Source: Ruegeria sp. THAF33
GTDB taxonomy: Bacteria; Pseudomonadota; Alphaproteobacteria; Rhodobacterales; Rhodobacteraceae
Assembly: GCF_009363615.1 (NCBI RefSeq)
Contig: NZ_CP045384.1
Coordinates: 2,416,501-2,480,500 of the forward strand
DNA length: 64,000 nt
Reading direction: 5' to 3'
In this document: one piece after another, positions 36,389-45,349 of the stretch
Position numbering within the stretch: position 1 is the stretch's first letter
Layout of the letters: every line of letters starts with the position of its first letter
Notes under the pieces: model-generated
What the model saw: only the letters and a program-made list of their open reading frames with translations
The model's database searches: none
Told to the model about the DNA's origin: nothing
Translations under genes and position numbers: made by a program

Positions 36389-37729
36389 TCATTCCTTGCC
36401 GGACCGCCATTCTTTCCAGATCAGATAGCTGTTCGCCCCAAGCGAGGCGAAAGGCTCGGGCGGCAAACGCGGAAGGTCCGGCTGCGCCAGAAAGTGATCC
36501 GCGACCTCTGATCCGCCTTGCAGCGCCAGCTCTGCGATGCCCATGCCTTGCAGGGTGCCTCGGGCGATGCCCAGACCATTCTGACAGCAGGCCGAGAACA
36601 CGCCATCCTCCAATTCGCCGAACGCCGCGGATCCGTTGCGGCTGAGGCACAGCATCCCGGCCCAGCGATGCTCCATCCGAACATCCGACAGATGCGGAAA
36701 GCGTTCCCGGAACTTCCGGTCATGCACCCAGCCGGCATTGCGCAACCGCATCCGGCTGGTTTCGATCGTCGGGTGAAAACTGGATCCGGTGCGGATCAAA
36801 ATGCGATCCCCGTAGCTGCCCGAAATACGCCGGACCGAGGTGCCCATCGGATCCGCCGGGGTGACCGACCAGCGCGGTTGCCCGCCCAGTGTCTTGATCT
36901 GTGCCTCGGTAAGCGAGGTCGTGATCGAGGCGTAGAGGCAGATATGCATCAATTGCCGTTGGTAAAATCCGAAGCTTTCCAGATGGCCATTGTTGGCCAG
37001 AACGATCCGCCCGGTGCTGACTTTGGCCTTGGCAGTGTTGACCACCCAGCCTGCGTCCTGCTTTTCAAAGCTGGTGACTGGTGAGTTCTCGAATACGTTA
37101 ACTTGGCCAGCCAGTTGGCCCGACAACGCCCGTACATAGGCTGCGGGCTGGATCATCACCGTCCCCGGCGCAAACAGCCCCGAAACATAATGCGGGCAGC
37201 CCGTGATCTCTTGCATCTGCTTTTGGTCATACAGCGTGTACGGCTCACCCAGTTTGGTCAGATGCTCGGCGAAGGCGCGGTTATGGGCGTCTCCTGCCCG
37301 TGTGGCGGCAGCATTGTATTTTCCGCAAGGGTCGAACATTTCCTGCGGCAGGTCGCAATCGGCGGCGACCTCGGTCGCGAAAGCGATGGCCTTGCGGTTC
37401 AGGGCAATGGCGGCGCGATCCGCTTCCAGCCCATCGCCTGCGTAATTGTCCGAGGCCAGATCATGCGGCAGGTCGATCATGAACCCCGAATTCCGCCCCG
37501 CCGAACCATCGGCAAATCGGCCCGCTTCCAACAGGGCGATCTTCAGCGAAGGGTCCAGTTGGTGCAACCGCCGCGCCGCCGTCAGCCCGGCAAACCCTCC
37601 GCCGACGATGGTGATGTCGGCGGTCAGATCCTGTTCGAGCACCGGCAGAGGGTACTGGGGCGGCAGGATGGCATTCCACCCTGCCGGACCGGTCTGCCGC
37701 GGTAGTCTTTTGGCCTCGTATCGTGTCAA
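36389..37729 (-). CDS. FAD-dependent amine/amino-acid oxidoreductase (OrdL/PuuB-like)
   Basis: 446 residues of the DAO superfamily. FAD-binding motif ITIVGGGFAGLTAA starts near residue 40, and GSAGRNSGFM is the family loop that follows. Closest in style to gamma-glutamylputrescine oxidase PuuB/OrdL. The product of such enzymes is an aldehyde plus ammonium or a demethylated amine, which fits the aldehyde dehydrogenase gene that overlaps its start by 4 bases (ATGA). In an HpbD locus it could also act as an N-methyl demethylase or D-amino-acid oxidase; the sequence does not decide. Confidence 0.82.
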   Translation of the reverse strand: MTRYEAKRLPRQTGPAGWNAILPPQYPLPVLEQDLTADITIVGGGFAGLTAARRLHQLDPSLKIALLEAGRFADGSAGRNSGFMIDLPHDLASDNYAGDGLEADRAAIALNRKAIAFATEVAADCDLPQEMFDPCGKYNAAATRAGDAHNRAFAEHLTKLGEPYTLYDQKQMQEITGCPHYVSGLFAPGTVMIQPAAYVRALSGQLAGQVNVFENSPVTSFEKQDAGWVVNTAKAKVSTGRIVLANNGHLESFGFYQRQLMHICLYASITTSLTEAQIKTLGGQPRWSVTPADPMGTSVRRISGSYGDRILIRTGSSFHPTIETSRMRLRNAGWVHDRKFRERFPHLSDVRMEHRWAGMLCLSRNGSAAFGELEDGVFSACCQNGLGIARGTLQGMGIAELALQGGSEVADHFLAQPDLPRLPPEPFASLGANSYLIWKEWRSGKE

Positions 37730-39222
37730 TCCACGGCCTCGTCGGCATCGTCTGCAAGATCGATCCAGATAGTTTTCAGCTGGGTGTACTGATCATGCGC
37801 ATGGATCGAGTTGTCGCGCCCGCCAAAGCCCGATTGCTTGAACCCGCCAAACGGCGTGGTGATGTCGCCTTCGCCAAAGCTGTTTACGGTCACGGTGCCC
37901 GCCCGGATGGCCCGCGCGCCGCGAATGGCCCGTTTGGCGTTGGCGGTGAAGATCGAGGCACACAAGCCATAGTCGGTGTCATTGGCTATCTTGATGGCCT
38001 CGTCAAAGCCCGACACTTCGATTACCGACAGGACCGGGCCGAAGATCTCCTCGCGCGCCAAAGTCGAGTCGTTGCCAGGCACTTCAACGACGGTGGCCTC
38101 GACAAAGCCTTTATCGGCCTTGCCACCGATCACCACCTTTTCAGCCTGATCGAGATATCCGCAGACCTTGTTATAATGCCCTTCGCTGACCAGCGCGCCC
38201 ATGCGGGTTTCAGGATCCAGCGGGTCGCCGATGTTCCACTGTTTGGCGTGATGCGCGATGCGGTCCAGCAGTTCGGCTTTCACGTCTTTGTGCACGATCA
38301 GGCGCGACGAGGCCGAGCAGTTCTCGCCCATGTTCCAGAACGCACCGTTCACCACATGCGCCGCCACCCGGTCGAGGTTTTCGGCGTCGTCCATGACGAT
38401 GGCAGGGTTCTTACCTCCCATCTCAAGCACCACTTCCTTGGCGTTGCTTTCCGCCGAATAGGTCAGGAACCGTTTGCCCGTCACCGTCGAGCCGGTGAAG
38501 GACACCATGTCGATATCCATGTGCCGCCCGATGGGTTCGCCCACGTCGGCACCGCCACCCGGTACGATGTTCAGCACGCCGCGGGGAAGGCCAGCCTCCA
38601 TCGCCAGTTCGGCCATACGCAGCGCGGTCAGTGTGGTTTCAGCCGCGGGTTTCACAACCACTGAACATCCCGCCGCCAAGGCAGGCCCGATCTTCCACGC
38701 CAGCATCAGCAGGGGAAAGTTCCACGGCAGCACCAGCCCCACGACGCCGATCGGTTCACGCAGGACCATGGCGATATGGTCGTCGCTGGCAGGCGAGACC
38801 TGATCGTAGATCTTGTCGATCGCCTCGGCATGCCATTTCAGGCAGTGGATGGTTTCCGGCACGTCCACGGTTTCGCAGTCATAGATGGTCTTGCCACTGT
38901 CGAGGCTTTCCATCACAGCCAGTTCGCGGGCATTGCGGGTAATCAGCTTGGCCAGCCGGATCAGCACGTCCTTGCGCTCGGACGGGTGCAGTTTCGACCA
39001 GCGGCCATCGTCGAAGGCCTCACGCGCCTTTTCGACCGCAAAATCCACATCCGCTGCGCCGCAGGATGCGATATCGGCAAGCTTGTCGCCGGTGGCCGGA
39101 TTCACGCTTGCAAACGTCTCACCCGAGATCGCCGGGCGGAATGCCCCGTCGATGAACGCCCCGGTCGGCAGGGTCAGGCCTGCGGCGATGGATTTGTATT
39201 CGTCCTGTGTCAGCAGATCCAT
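37726..39222 (-). CDS. Aldehyde dehydrogenase (PuuC-like)
   Basis: 498 residues. Conserved elements: PWNFPLLM, KPAAETTLTA, cofactor loop FTGSTVTGK, catalytic Glu in LEMGGKNP and catalytic Cys in GENCSASSR. Best resembles gamma-glutamyl-gamma-aminobutyraldehyde dehydrogenases; it may oxidise an amine-derived aldehyde or alpha-ketoglutarate semialdehyde. It lies between the DHDPS-family gene (5-base gap) and the oxidase (4-base overlap), all reverse and probably one operon. Confidence 0.9.
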   Translation of the reverse strand: MDLLTQDEYKSIAAGLTLPTGAFIDGAFRPAISGETFASVNPATGDKLADIASCGAADVDFAVEKAREAFDDGRWSKLHPSERKDVLIRLAKLITRNARELAVMESLDSGKTIYDCETVDVPETIHCLKWHAEAIDKIYDQVSPASDDHIAMVLREPIGVVGLVLPWNFPLLMLAWKIGPALAAGCSVVVKPAAETTLTALRMAELAMEAGLPRGVLNIVPGGGADVGEPIGRHMDIDMVSFTGSTVTGKRFLTYSAESNAKEVVLEMGGKNPAIVMDDAENLDRVAAHVVNGAFWNMGENCSASSRLIVHKDVKAELLDRIAHHAKQWNIGDPLDPETRMGALVSEGHYNKVCGYLDQAEKVVIGGKADKGFVEATVVEVPGNDSTLAREEIFGPVLSVIEVSGFDEAIKIANDTDYGLCASIFTANAKRAIRGARAIRAGTVTVNSFGEGDITTPFGGFKQSGFGGRDNSIHAHDQYTQLKTIWIDLADDADEAVD

Positions 39223-39227
39223 GTCTC

Positions 39228-40145
39228 TTACCCTTCAGCCACGATGTCGGCGATTGTCTTTTTCAGCACGCGCGTGACCTGTTCCAGCGCGCGTTTGTCG
39301 TCCTTGTTCAGGCCCTTCAGCGGAGGCCGCATAGCGCCGGCATCAATTCCATTCATGGTGACGCCATGCTTGATGGTCTGGATGAACTTGCCACCCTGTT
39401 CCAGCACCCGCATCAGCGGCATCATCGCGGACATGATCCGGCGGCCTTTGGTGAAATTCCCTTCGACCACGCAGGCCTGATACAGAGCCACATGTTCGGC
39501 AGGCAGGAAGTTCGACCCGCCGCACACCCAGAACGGCGCACCCCAGGCAAAGAATTCGAGCGCCTGATCGTCCATTCCGCAACCAAGCTGGATATGCGGA
39601 TAGTCGCGGGCCAGCAAGTGCACCCGGTTGATATCGCCCGAGCTTTCCTTGATGCCGCAGAAGTTGCGGCTGCGGCCCACACGGTCAAGGAACTCTTCGC
39701 CCATCATCGTACCGGTGCGGTGCGGGTAGTTGTACAGCATAACAGGCAGATCAGCGGCCTTGTCGATGGCCAGCGCATTCAGCGCGTTTTCCCGATCAGT
39801 CGGCACTGAATACGGCGGGCTGGCCAGCAGGATCGCATCGGCGCCGATTTCGCGCGCGCCGGCGGCAAGGGCAATCGAATCCGGCGTCAGCATCGCGCCT
39901 GTGCCAACCACCAATGGCAACCGGCCCTTCAACTGCTCATGCGTGAACCGGGCCAGTTCGACACGTTCGTGGACGGTCTGGGCATAGTTCTCGCCGGTCG
40001 AACCACCCGAGATCAGGCCATGCACGCCATTCTCGATCAGGTATTCGATCACGTCGGACAAGGCGTCCCAATTCACGCTGCCATCGTCGTGATAAGGCGT
40101 GACCACAGGGGTATAGATCCCCTCAAACTTGAAAATCGGGTTCAT
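39228..40145 (-). CDS. DHDPS-family lyase/deaminase
   Basis: 305-residue (beta/alpha)8 class I aldolase of the dihydrodipicolinate synthase family. The Schiff-base lysine is in GIKESSGD, the tyrosine in YNYPHRTG, and the carboxylate loop is GGSTGEN. Biosynthetic DapA is unlikely given the context. Family members include a deaminase that turns a hydroxyproline-derived pyrroline into alpha-ketoglutarate semialdehyde, which would link the HpbD-like enzyme to the aldehyde dehydrogenase. Start at 40145 follows the GntR gene stop by seven bases; the frame extends to 40193 without need. Confidence 0.85.
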   Translation of the reverse strand: MNPIFKFEGIYTPVVTPYHDDGSVNWDALSDVIEYLIENGVHGLISGGSTGENYAQTVHERVELARFTHEQLKGRLPLVVGTGAMLTPDSIALAAGAREIGADAILLASPPYSVPTDRENALNALAIDKAADLPVMLYNYPHRTGTMMGEEFLDRVGRSRNFCGIKESSGDINRVHLLARDYPHIQLGCGMDDQALEFFAWGAPFWVCGGSNFLPAEHVALYQACVVEGNFTKGRRIMSAMMPLMRVLEQGGKFIQTIKHGVTMNGIDAGAMRPPLKGLNKDDKRALEQVTRVLKKTIADIVAEG

Positions 40146-40152
40146 TCCGTCC

Positions 40153-40863
40153 TCATGCAGGTTTCGAAAGGGGCGGGATTCCCATTGGGACATCCAGCGC
40201 GTCAGGCATCACGAACATCTCGATCTGATCGCGTGACAGGTTCCAGTGATCTTCCGCCAGCCTGGCCGCCGTCGCCTCATCGCGCGCCTCGATGGCTGCG
40301 ATGATCGCATCATGCTGTTGGCTGGCCAGCGACAGGTTTTCCGACATTTCACCGGTCTGTGGCCGATAGAACGTCATGCCGATCCGAGCGTGATCGATCA
40401 GCAACCGGTTGAACGACGGCAGCAGGTAGACATTGCCGGACATTTCACCGGTCACGTCATGAAAGCGGTTGTTGGCCAAGGCTCGGTCCTCGCCGGACCC
40501 GGACCGAAGGGCCGCCTTGAACGCCTGCTGGGCCTCTTTCAAATCATTGATCTGGGCGTTCGACGCATTCAAAGCCGCCAAACGCAGGATCGCTCCGTAT
40601 ACCATCGGCGCGGCAAGGAAGAAGTCGCGCAGGGTGGTGTAGGACATCTCGGAAACCCGGGCGCTGCGGTTTGTCCGCAGATCCAGATAGCCTTCGCCAG
40701 CCAACTGTCGAAACACTTCGCGCAGCGGCGTGCGCGACAAGCCGAATTCCTCTGACAAATGCGCCTCGTCCAGATCCGCGCCCGGGCGCAGGCGCAGCGT
40801 AAGGATGGACACTTTCAGGTGCTCTCTCAGCGCGCTTTTACGAGACTTGGCTTCGTCTTTCAT
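40153..40863 (-). CDS. GntR-family regulator, FadR/FCD subfamily
   Basis: 236 residues. Winged-helix HTH at about 10-75 (HLSEEFGLSRTPLREVFRQLAGEGYLDL) followed by an all-helical FCD effector domain. Heads a reverse operon with the DHDPS-family, aldehyde dehydrogenase and oxidase genes, and faces the GlxA-type gene. The intergenic sites at 40921-40952 have the TTGTATACAA form expected for this subfamily, so autoregulation is likely. Confidence 0.92.
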   Translation of the reverse strand: MKDEAKSRKSALREHLKVSILTLRLRPGADLDEAHLSEEFGLSRTPLREVFRQLAGEGYLDLRTNRSARVSEMSYTTLRDFFLAAPMVYGAILRLAALNASNAQINDLKEAQQAFKAALRSGSGEDRALANNRFHDVTGEMSGNVYLLPSFNRLLIDHARIGMTFYRPQTGEMSENLSLASQQHDAIIAAIEARDEATAARLAEDHWNLSRDQIEMFVMPDALDVPMGIPPLSKPA

Positions 40864-40920
40864 GCTTTGGCCTCATCCTTCTGTTCGGCGAACGCGGTCG
40901 AATCGCGTGCGGTCACGGTT

Positions 40921-40952
40921 TTGTATTCCATAAAAATACAACTTGTATACAA
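40921..40952. promoter_or_regulatory. Two palindromic operator candidates for the GntR regulator
   Basis: TTGTAT (40921-40926) with ATACAA (40936-40941), separated by nine bases, and an overlapping-phase perfect palindrome TTGTATACAA (40943-40952). Both use the same half-site. They lie in the 168-base divergent gap between the GntR gene (starts 40863) and the GlxA-type gene (starts 41032). The short palindrome matches the usual FCD-GntR operator shape. Binding is inferred. Confidence 0.6.
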
Positions 40953-41031
40953 TAAAAATTCGTGCAGCATAGGTGCCTGCGAAATCGACTCATGTTCCGG
41001 ACTTTGTCCCAGCTTGCAAACGGTACTGCTC

Positions 41032-41982
41032 ATGCCTCAGACGCGGCACATCACTTTCATCCTTGTCGAGGAGTTCTCGCACCTTGCGTTTTCATGCGCG
41101 GTCGAACCCTTGCGGATCGCCAATCTTGTGAGCGGCGAAGAACTGTACCGCTGGTCCTTTGTGTCCGAACATGGCGAGCAGGCCGTGTGCTCGAACGGAT
41201 CCATCACGCTGGTGCATTCCGGCCTTCAGGGTCTGGCAAAATGTGATCAGCTGTTTGTTCTGTCGGGCATTCACATGCGTGACCACGTCACCCGCCCCCT
41301 ACTTGCAACCCTACGCCGCGAACGCGCGCGCGGCACGAAAATCGGCGCCCTGTGCTCGGGGGCATGGGTGCTGGCCGAGGCTGGCTTTCTCGACGGAATG
41401 CAAGCGGCAATCCACTGGGAATATCACGACGCGTTCATGGAAGCCTTTCCCGAGGTCAACCTGGTACGCAGCGTGTTCGTGGCCGATGAAAAGCACATTA
41501 CCGCATCTGGCGGAACGGCAACGGCGGATCTGATGCTGCACCTGATCGAACGCGATCACGGTGAAGAACTGGCCATCGATGTGGCGGATCAGATGGTCTA
41601 CAACGCGGTACGCAATGCCACGGCCAAACAACGGGTTTCCCTGCAATCACGCAACGGAATGCGCAATGCGCACCTCGCCAAGGCGATCAACATCATGCAG
41701 GACAGTATCGAAACCCCGGTTTCCCCCTCGTTCATTGCAGAAGAGCTTGGCATTTCAACCCGACAGCTTGAGCGGCTGTTTGGAAAATACCTCAACACGT
41801 CGCCCAAGAAATACTTCATGGAAATGCGGCTGGAGCGCGCCCAGAAACTGTTGCTTCAGACCGAAGCGTCCGTCACCGAGATTGCCGTGGCCTGCGGCTT
41901 TGAAAACCCGGGCCATTTTTCGCGCGTCTACCGGTCAAGCTTTGGCGTCACCCCGCACGCGCAACGCAACAAGATCGACTGA
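41032..41982 (+). CDS. GlxA-family AraC-type transcriptional regulator
   Basis: 316 residues: an N-terminal DJ-1/PfpI-like domain (1-180, with the GALCSGAWVLAEAG nucleophile-elbow-like segment) and a C-terminal AraC HTH pair (about 215-312; SPSFIAEELGISTRQLERLF, then VTEIAVACGFENPGHFSRVYR). This architecture is shared with GbdR and CdhR, activators of betaine and carnitine catabolism, matching the betaine-type locus around it. ATG at 41032 is chosen by family length; the frame runs open upstream to 40759. Confidence 0.9.
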   Translation: MPQTRHITFILVEEFSHLAFSCAVEPLRIANLVSGEELYRWSFVSEHGEQAVCSNGSITLVHSGLQGLAKCDQLFVLSGIHMRDHVTRPLLATLRRERARGTKIGALCSGAWVLAEAGFLDGMQAAIHWEYHDAFMEAFPEVNLVRSVFVADEKHITASGGTATADLMLHLIERDHGEELAIDVADQMVYNAVRNATAKQRVSLQSRNGMRNAHLAKAINIMQDSIETPVSPSFIAEELGISTRQLERLFGKYLNTSPKKYFMEMRLERAQKLLLQTEASVTEIAVACGFENPGHFSRVYRSSFGVTPHAQRNKID

Positions 41983-42457
41983 CAGTATCGGGTAGTGGAC
42001 TTGCCGAAAACGATACGGCAGGGGATGCCGCGCTTTGTCGGCCCATGACGGGCCTGAACGGGCATCCCCCTAACCCTGCCGAGATACCCCCTCATTAAAA
42101 CCGGACTAGTCAACAGATCGGCAGGATGATGTACCAATAGATTTGGATATTGGCATAAGTTTTGCGAGAACTTGTCATACATGCGATTCTTGTGCCCTTA
42201 TTCGTTAATCTTTGCCTCAATTGAGACTTTTGATTCAGCGAAGTCCGGCAACCTCAAAGGTCATAACCACTTGTGAAAAAAATAATTTTTGGGTTTCGCT
42301 CATTGCTGCATTCAAGGACCGCACTGAGGAGCAGTTTTTCCGCCTTCAATCCAGCGTGTTCGTTTTCTGCGCAGCCCCAGGCATGGACGAGGCAATCTCG
42401 GCTCAACTGCTTCGGTTGCGCGCTTCAAAACGTCAAACGGGCGTACAAGCACCATCT
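41983..42457. other. Intergenic region after the GlxA-type regulator
   Basis: About 475 bases. The frame from 42212 on the forward strand overlaps the end of the DUF2796 gene and has no ribosome site. No tRNA, repeat or clear terminator hairpin was found. Confidence 0.4.
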
Positions 42458-43015
42458 CTAACGGAATTGCGTCATATCGAGACTGGACGCGGCGCGCGTG
42501 ATTTCATGGGCGCTGGTCGCCGCGCCTGATCCGACGCGAACGTTCAGTTTCTCTGTCCCGCTGAACCGCTGGAAATACGCAAATTCCATCGTGGTCAGCG
42601 CATCCATATCCTGACATTGAACAACGTAGTCAGCCTGGAATTCCGAATGTTCGCCCGTTGCGAATGACGTGCCCCCCTCGCCCGCGTTATCCTGCTGCCC
42701 CGGAATATCATGCGTCAGGATCACGTTTGCAGATGCGGTAAAGCACACGGCGTCGGGCGGGACGACAAACAGATCCAGTGGTTTGGACAGTTCGGAAATC
42801 GCGATGGCGACGCGCGTACGATCGTCATCACTTGCCACCGGGGTCTCGAACCCGATTATGTCAATGCTTGGAACCCTAAGGGACAGCGTAAATTCCGTGT
42901 CCGCAAACACGATTTCCAATTGACCGGACCCATGTTGATGGGTGGGCGTGATCTGCGTCGCCTGAGCGGCAAGAGCTGCCGGAAAAAGAGACAACGCCAG
43001 AACAGAGCACTTCAT
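42458..43015 (-). CDS. DUF2796 / ZrgA-like metal-binding protein, secreted
   Basis: 185 residues with a signal peptide (MKCSVLALSLFPAALAAQA). Mature text begins T-H-Q-H-G-S-G-Q-L, the DUF2796 hallmark, and continues with A-D-T-E-F-T-L-S-L-R-V-P-S-I-D-I-I-G-F-E. The family includes zinc-regulated periplasmic zinc binders; the usual His-rich mid-section is absent here and is replaced by N-A-G-E-G-G-T-S-F. It diverges from the iron operon across 249 bases. A periplasmic metal-binding role is inferred. Confidence 0.8.
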   Translation of the reverse strand: MKCSVLALSLFPAALAAQATQITPTHQHGSGQLEIVFADTEFTLSLRVPSIDIIGFETPVASDDDRTRVAIAISELSKPLDLFVVPPDAVCFTASANVILTHDIPGQQDNAGEGGTSFATGEHSEFQADYVVQCQDMDALTTMEFAYFQRFSGTEKLNVRVGSGAATSAHEITRAASSLDMTQFR

Positions 43016-43181
43016 TAACCAAAAACCGCCTTTAACAGAATCACAACAGTGATTTTACCGCGAATCACCTGCCACGCAACGTTAACCCTCGGATCGGAGC
43101 TCGCCAGATTTGGGGAGGAGCGTGGGAATCAACCATCATTGCCTATATCCGACAATAAAACTCAGGTTGACATTGCTGACC

Positions 43182-43198
43182 AAATAACTCAGTTATTT
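43182..43198. promoter_or_regulatory. Perfect palindrome upstream of the imelysin iron operon
   Basis: AAATAACT-C-AGTTATTT, an 8-base inverted repeat about one central base. It lies 66 bases ahead of the imelysin ATG, just downstream of a TTGACA hexamer (43167-43172), where it would cover the -10 region of a promoter. An iron-responsive repressor site (Fur, Irr or RirA class) is the natural guess from the genes; the sequence does not match one of those boxes well enough to name it. Confidence 0.5.
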
Positions 43199-43264
43199 CT
43201 TCGCGAAACCCGCGGGGCATCCCCGCGCGATCCGACAGTTCTGACAGGAAAGCACCGAAATCCT

Positions 43265-44536
43265 ATGACCAATTTATTCACCACTGCCAGCGCCCTGACA
43301 TTTTGCATGGCAACCGCCGCAATCTCGGGTGATGCCCCCACCAAGGCAGATGTACTGAACACCTATGCCAATATTGCGGAAGCCAAATTTGAGGACAGCC
43401 TGATTTCAGCCAGGAAATTGCAGGATGCGGTCAACGCACTGATCGCCGATCCCTCGGACGCAACGTTGAACGCGGCGCGCGCGGCCTGGGTTGCTGCGCG
43501 TGTCCCCTATCAGCAGACGGAAGTCTATCGCTTCGGCAATGCCATCGTTGATGACTGGGAAGGCAAGGTGAACGCCTGGCCTTTGGACGAAGGTCTGATC
43601 GACTATGTCGACGCGGCCTATGGCGGCGCGACGGACGAAAACGAATTTGCCGTGCTGAACGTCATCGCCAACCCCAGCTTCCAACTGTCGGGCGAGACCA
43701 TTGATGCCAGCGAAATCACCCCCGAACTGCTGAGCGACACCCTGCACGAAGCCGATGGTATCGAGGCGAATGTGGCAACCGGCTATCACGCCATCGAGTT
43801 CCTTCTGTGGGGTCAGGACATGAACGGCCATGGCGCCGGTGCCGGCAACCGACCAGCGACCGATTATGCGCAGGGCGAGAACTGTACCGGCGGCCATTGC
43901 GACCGTCGCGCGCAATATCTGAGCGCTGCGACCGAACTGCTGGTCAGCGATCTGGCCTGGATGGCGGATCAGTGGAAAGACGGCGGAGCGGCGCGCGCAG
44001 CCCTTATGGAGAACGAAGCAGCAGGCATCAGCGCGATCCTGACCGGCATGGGCTCTCTCTCGTATGGTGAGCAAGCCGGCGAACGGATGCGCCTTGGCCT
44101 GATGCTGAACGATCCTGAAGAAGAACATGACTGCTTTTCTGACAACACCCACAACAGCCATTACTATGACGGGTTGGGCATCCAGAACGTCTATCTGGGC
44201 AGCTATACCCGCATTGATGGCACCCCGGTCTCGGGCGCATCTCTGGCCGATCTGGTCATCGCCACGGATCCGGCGCTGGATACCGAGATGAAAGCGAAAC
44301 TGGCCGCCACCATGCAGGCCCTGGGCAAGATCAAGACAACGGCCGAGGCGGGATTTGCTTATGACCAGATGCTTGAGCGCGGCAACGAAGGCGGCGAAGC
44401 CCTGATCATGGGCGGCGTCAACGGCCTGATCGATCAGACCAAAACGATCGAACGCATCGTAACTGCGCTGGAACTGGACGGGGTTGCGTTTGAAGGGTCA
44501 GACAGCCTGGATAACCCGGACGCCGTCTTCCATTAA
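43265..44536 (+). CDS. Imelysin-family iron-uptake protein (IrpA-like)
   Basis: 423 residues with an N-terminal signal peptide (MTNLFTTASALTFCMATAAIS). The imelysin motif G-x-H-x-x-E is present in GYHAIEFLLWG, plus D-C-F-S-D-N-T-H-N-S-H typical of the longer IrpA group. Periplasmic or surface role in iron acquisition. First of a co-directional set: Bfd, bacterioferritin, di-heme protein, second imelysin, DUF1513. The start at 43265 is chosen for the signal peptide; the frame is open further upstream. Confidence 0.9.
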   Translation: MTNLFTTASALTFCMATAAISGDAPTKADVLNTYANIAEAKFEDSLISARKLQDAVNALIADPSDATLNAARAAWVAARVPYQQTEVYRFGNAIVDDWEGKVNAWPLDEGLIDYVDAAYGGATDENEFAVLNVIANPSFQLSGETIDASEITPELLSDTLHEADGIEANVATGYHAIEFLLWGQDMNGHGAGAGNRPATDYAQGENCTGGHCDRRAQYLSAATELLVSDLAWMADQWKDGGAARAALMENEAAGISAILTGMGSLSYGEQAGERMRLGLMLNDPEEEHDCFSDNTHNSHYYDGLGIQNVYLGSYTRIDGTPVSGASLADLVIATDPALDTEMKAKLAATMQALGKIKTTAEAGFAYDQMLERGNEGGEALIMGGVNGLIDQTKTIERIVTALELDGVAFEGSDSLDNPDAVFH

Positions 44537-44622
44537 TCTTCAAGCGGGCCGGAGAGGGTTTCTTTCCGGCCCCTGCAAACCTTACTGATCGTCTGACAAG
44601 GCGGCGAAACGAGCCAAGACCA

Positions 44623-44916
44623 ATGATTGTCTGCCACTGCACCAACATATCCGATCACGACATCCGTGCCACCATCGACTGGATGCGCACGGCGGATCCG
44701 CGGACCATCATCACCCCCGGTAAAATCTACCATGCCCTTGGCAAATCGGCGGATTGTGGCGGGTGCATGCCGTTGTTCCTAGACACGATGCGGGCCAGCG
44801 GTAATCTGGAAGTCCCCATGCAACTCCGCACTTTGCGTGCCGGAGCAACACAGGAGAAGGCTGATGAAAGGCGATCCGAAGGTCATCGAATATCTGAACA
44901 GGTCTCTGCGGCATGA
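44623..44916 (+). CDS. bfd: Bacterioferritin-associated ferredoxin (Bfd)
   Basis: 97 residues. The [2Fe-2S] BFD motif has C4 and C6 (I-V-C-H-C-T-N) and C-G-G-C (C45, C48). Bfd reduces bacterioferritin to release iron. Canonical Bfd is about 64 residues; the last 30 or so here (R-A-G-A-T-Q-E-K to the end) extend into the bacterioferritin gene and look non-conserved. The stop lies 53 bases inside that gene, so the two are tightly coupled. Confidence 0.9.
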   Translation: MIVCHCTNISDHDIRATIDWMRTADPRTIITPGKIYHALGKSADCGGCMPLFLDTMRASGNLEVPMQLRTLRAGATQEKADERRSEGHRISEQVSAA

Positions 44917-45349
44917 GCTGACTGCCGTCAGTCAATACTGGCTGCATTACCGCCTGCAAGAAGATTGGGGCCTTGGCCATATGGCCAAGAAAAGCCGCGA
45001 GGAAAGCATCGAAGAGATGGGCCACGCGGACAAGCTGATCGAACGGATCATCTTTTTGGAAGGTCACCCCAACCTTCAGAAACTGGACCCGTTGCGGATC
45101 GGTCAGACGCCGAAGGAAACGCTGGAATGCGACCTGGCGGCCGAGATCGACGCCAGGGCACTTTACAAGGAAGCGCGCGAATATTGTCGGGAGGCCGGCG
45201 ACTTTGTCTCCATGTCGCTGTTCGAAGAGTTGATGTCCGATGAAGAGGGACACATCGACTTCCTCGAAACGCAGCTCGACCTGTATGAAAGGATCGGCGA
45301 AGCCAATTATGCGCAACTCAACGCATCGAAAATGGACGAAGGCGAATAG
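44864..45349 (+). CDS. bfr: Bacterioferritin
   Basis: 161 residues, normal length. All ferroxidase ligands are at the E. coli numbering: E18, E51, H54, E94, E127, H130. The heme ligand Met52 is also kept. It stores iron as a 24-mer, with Bfd as partner. ATG at 44864 lies within bfd; its own 3' end overlaps the next gene by 41 bases. Confidence 0.96.
   Translation: MKGDPKVIEYLNRSLRHELTAVSQYWLHYRLQEDWGLGHMAKKSREESIEEMGHADKLIERIIFLEGHPNLQKLDPLRIGQTPKETLECDLAAEIDARALYKEAREYCREAGDFVSMSLFEELMSDEEGHIDFLETQLDLYERIGEANYAQLNASKMDEGE

Noticed and set aside
39228..40145. Lysine-biosynthesis dapA
   Set aside because: It is inside a GntR-controlled catabolic operon with oxidase and aldehyde dehydrogenase; a lyase or deaminase role fits better.
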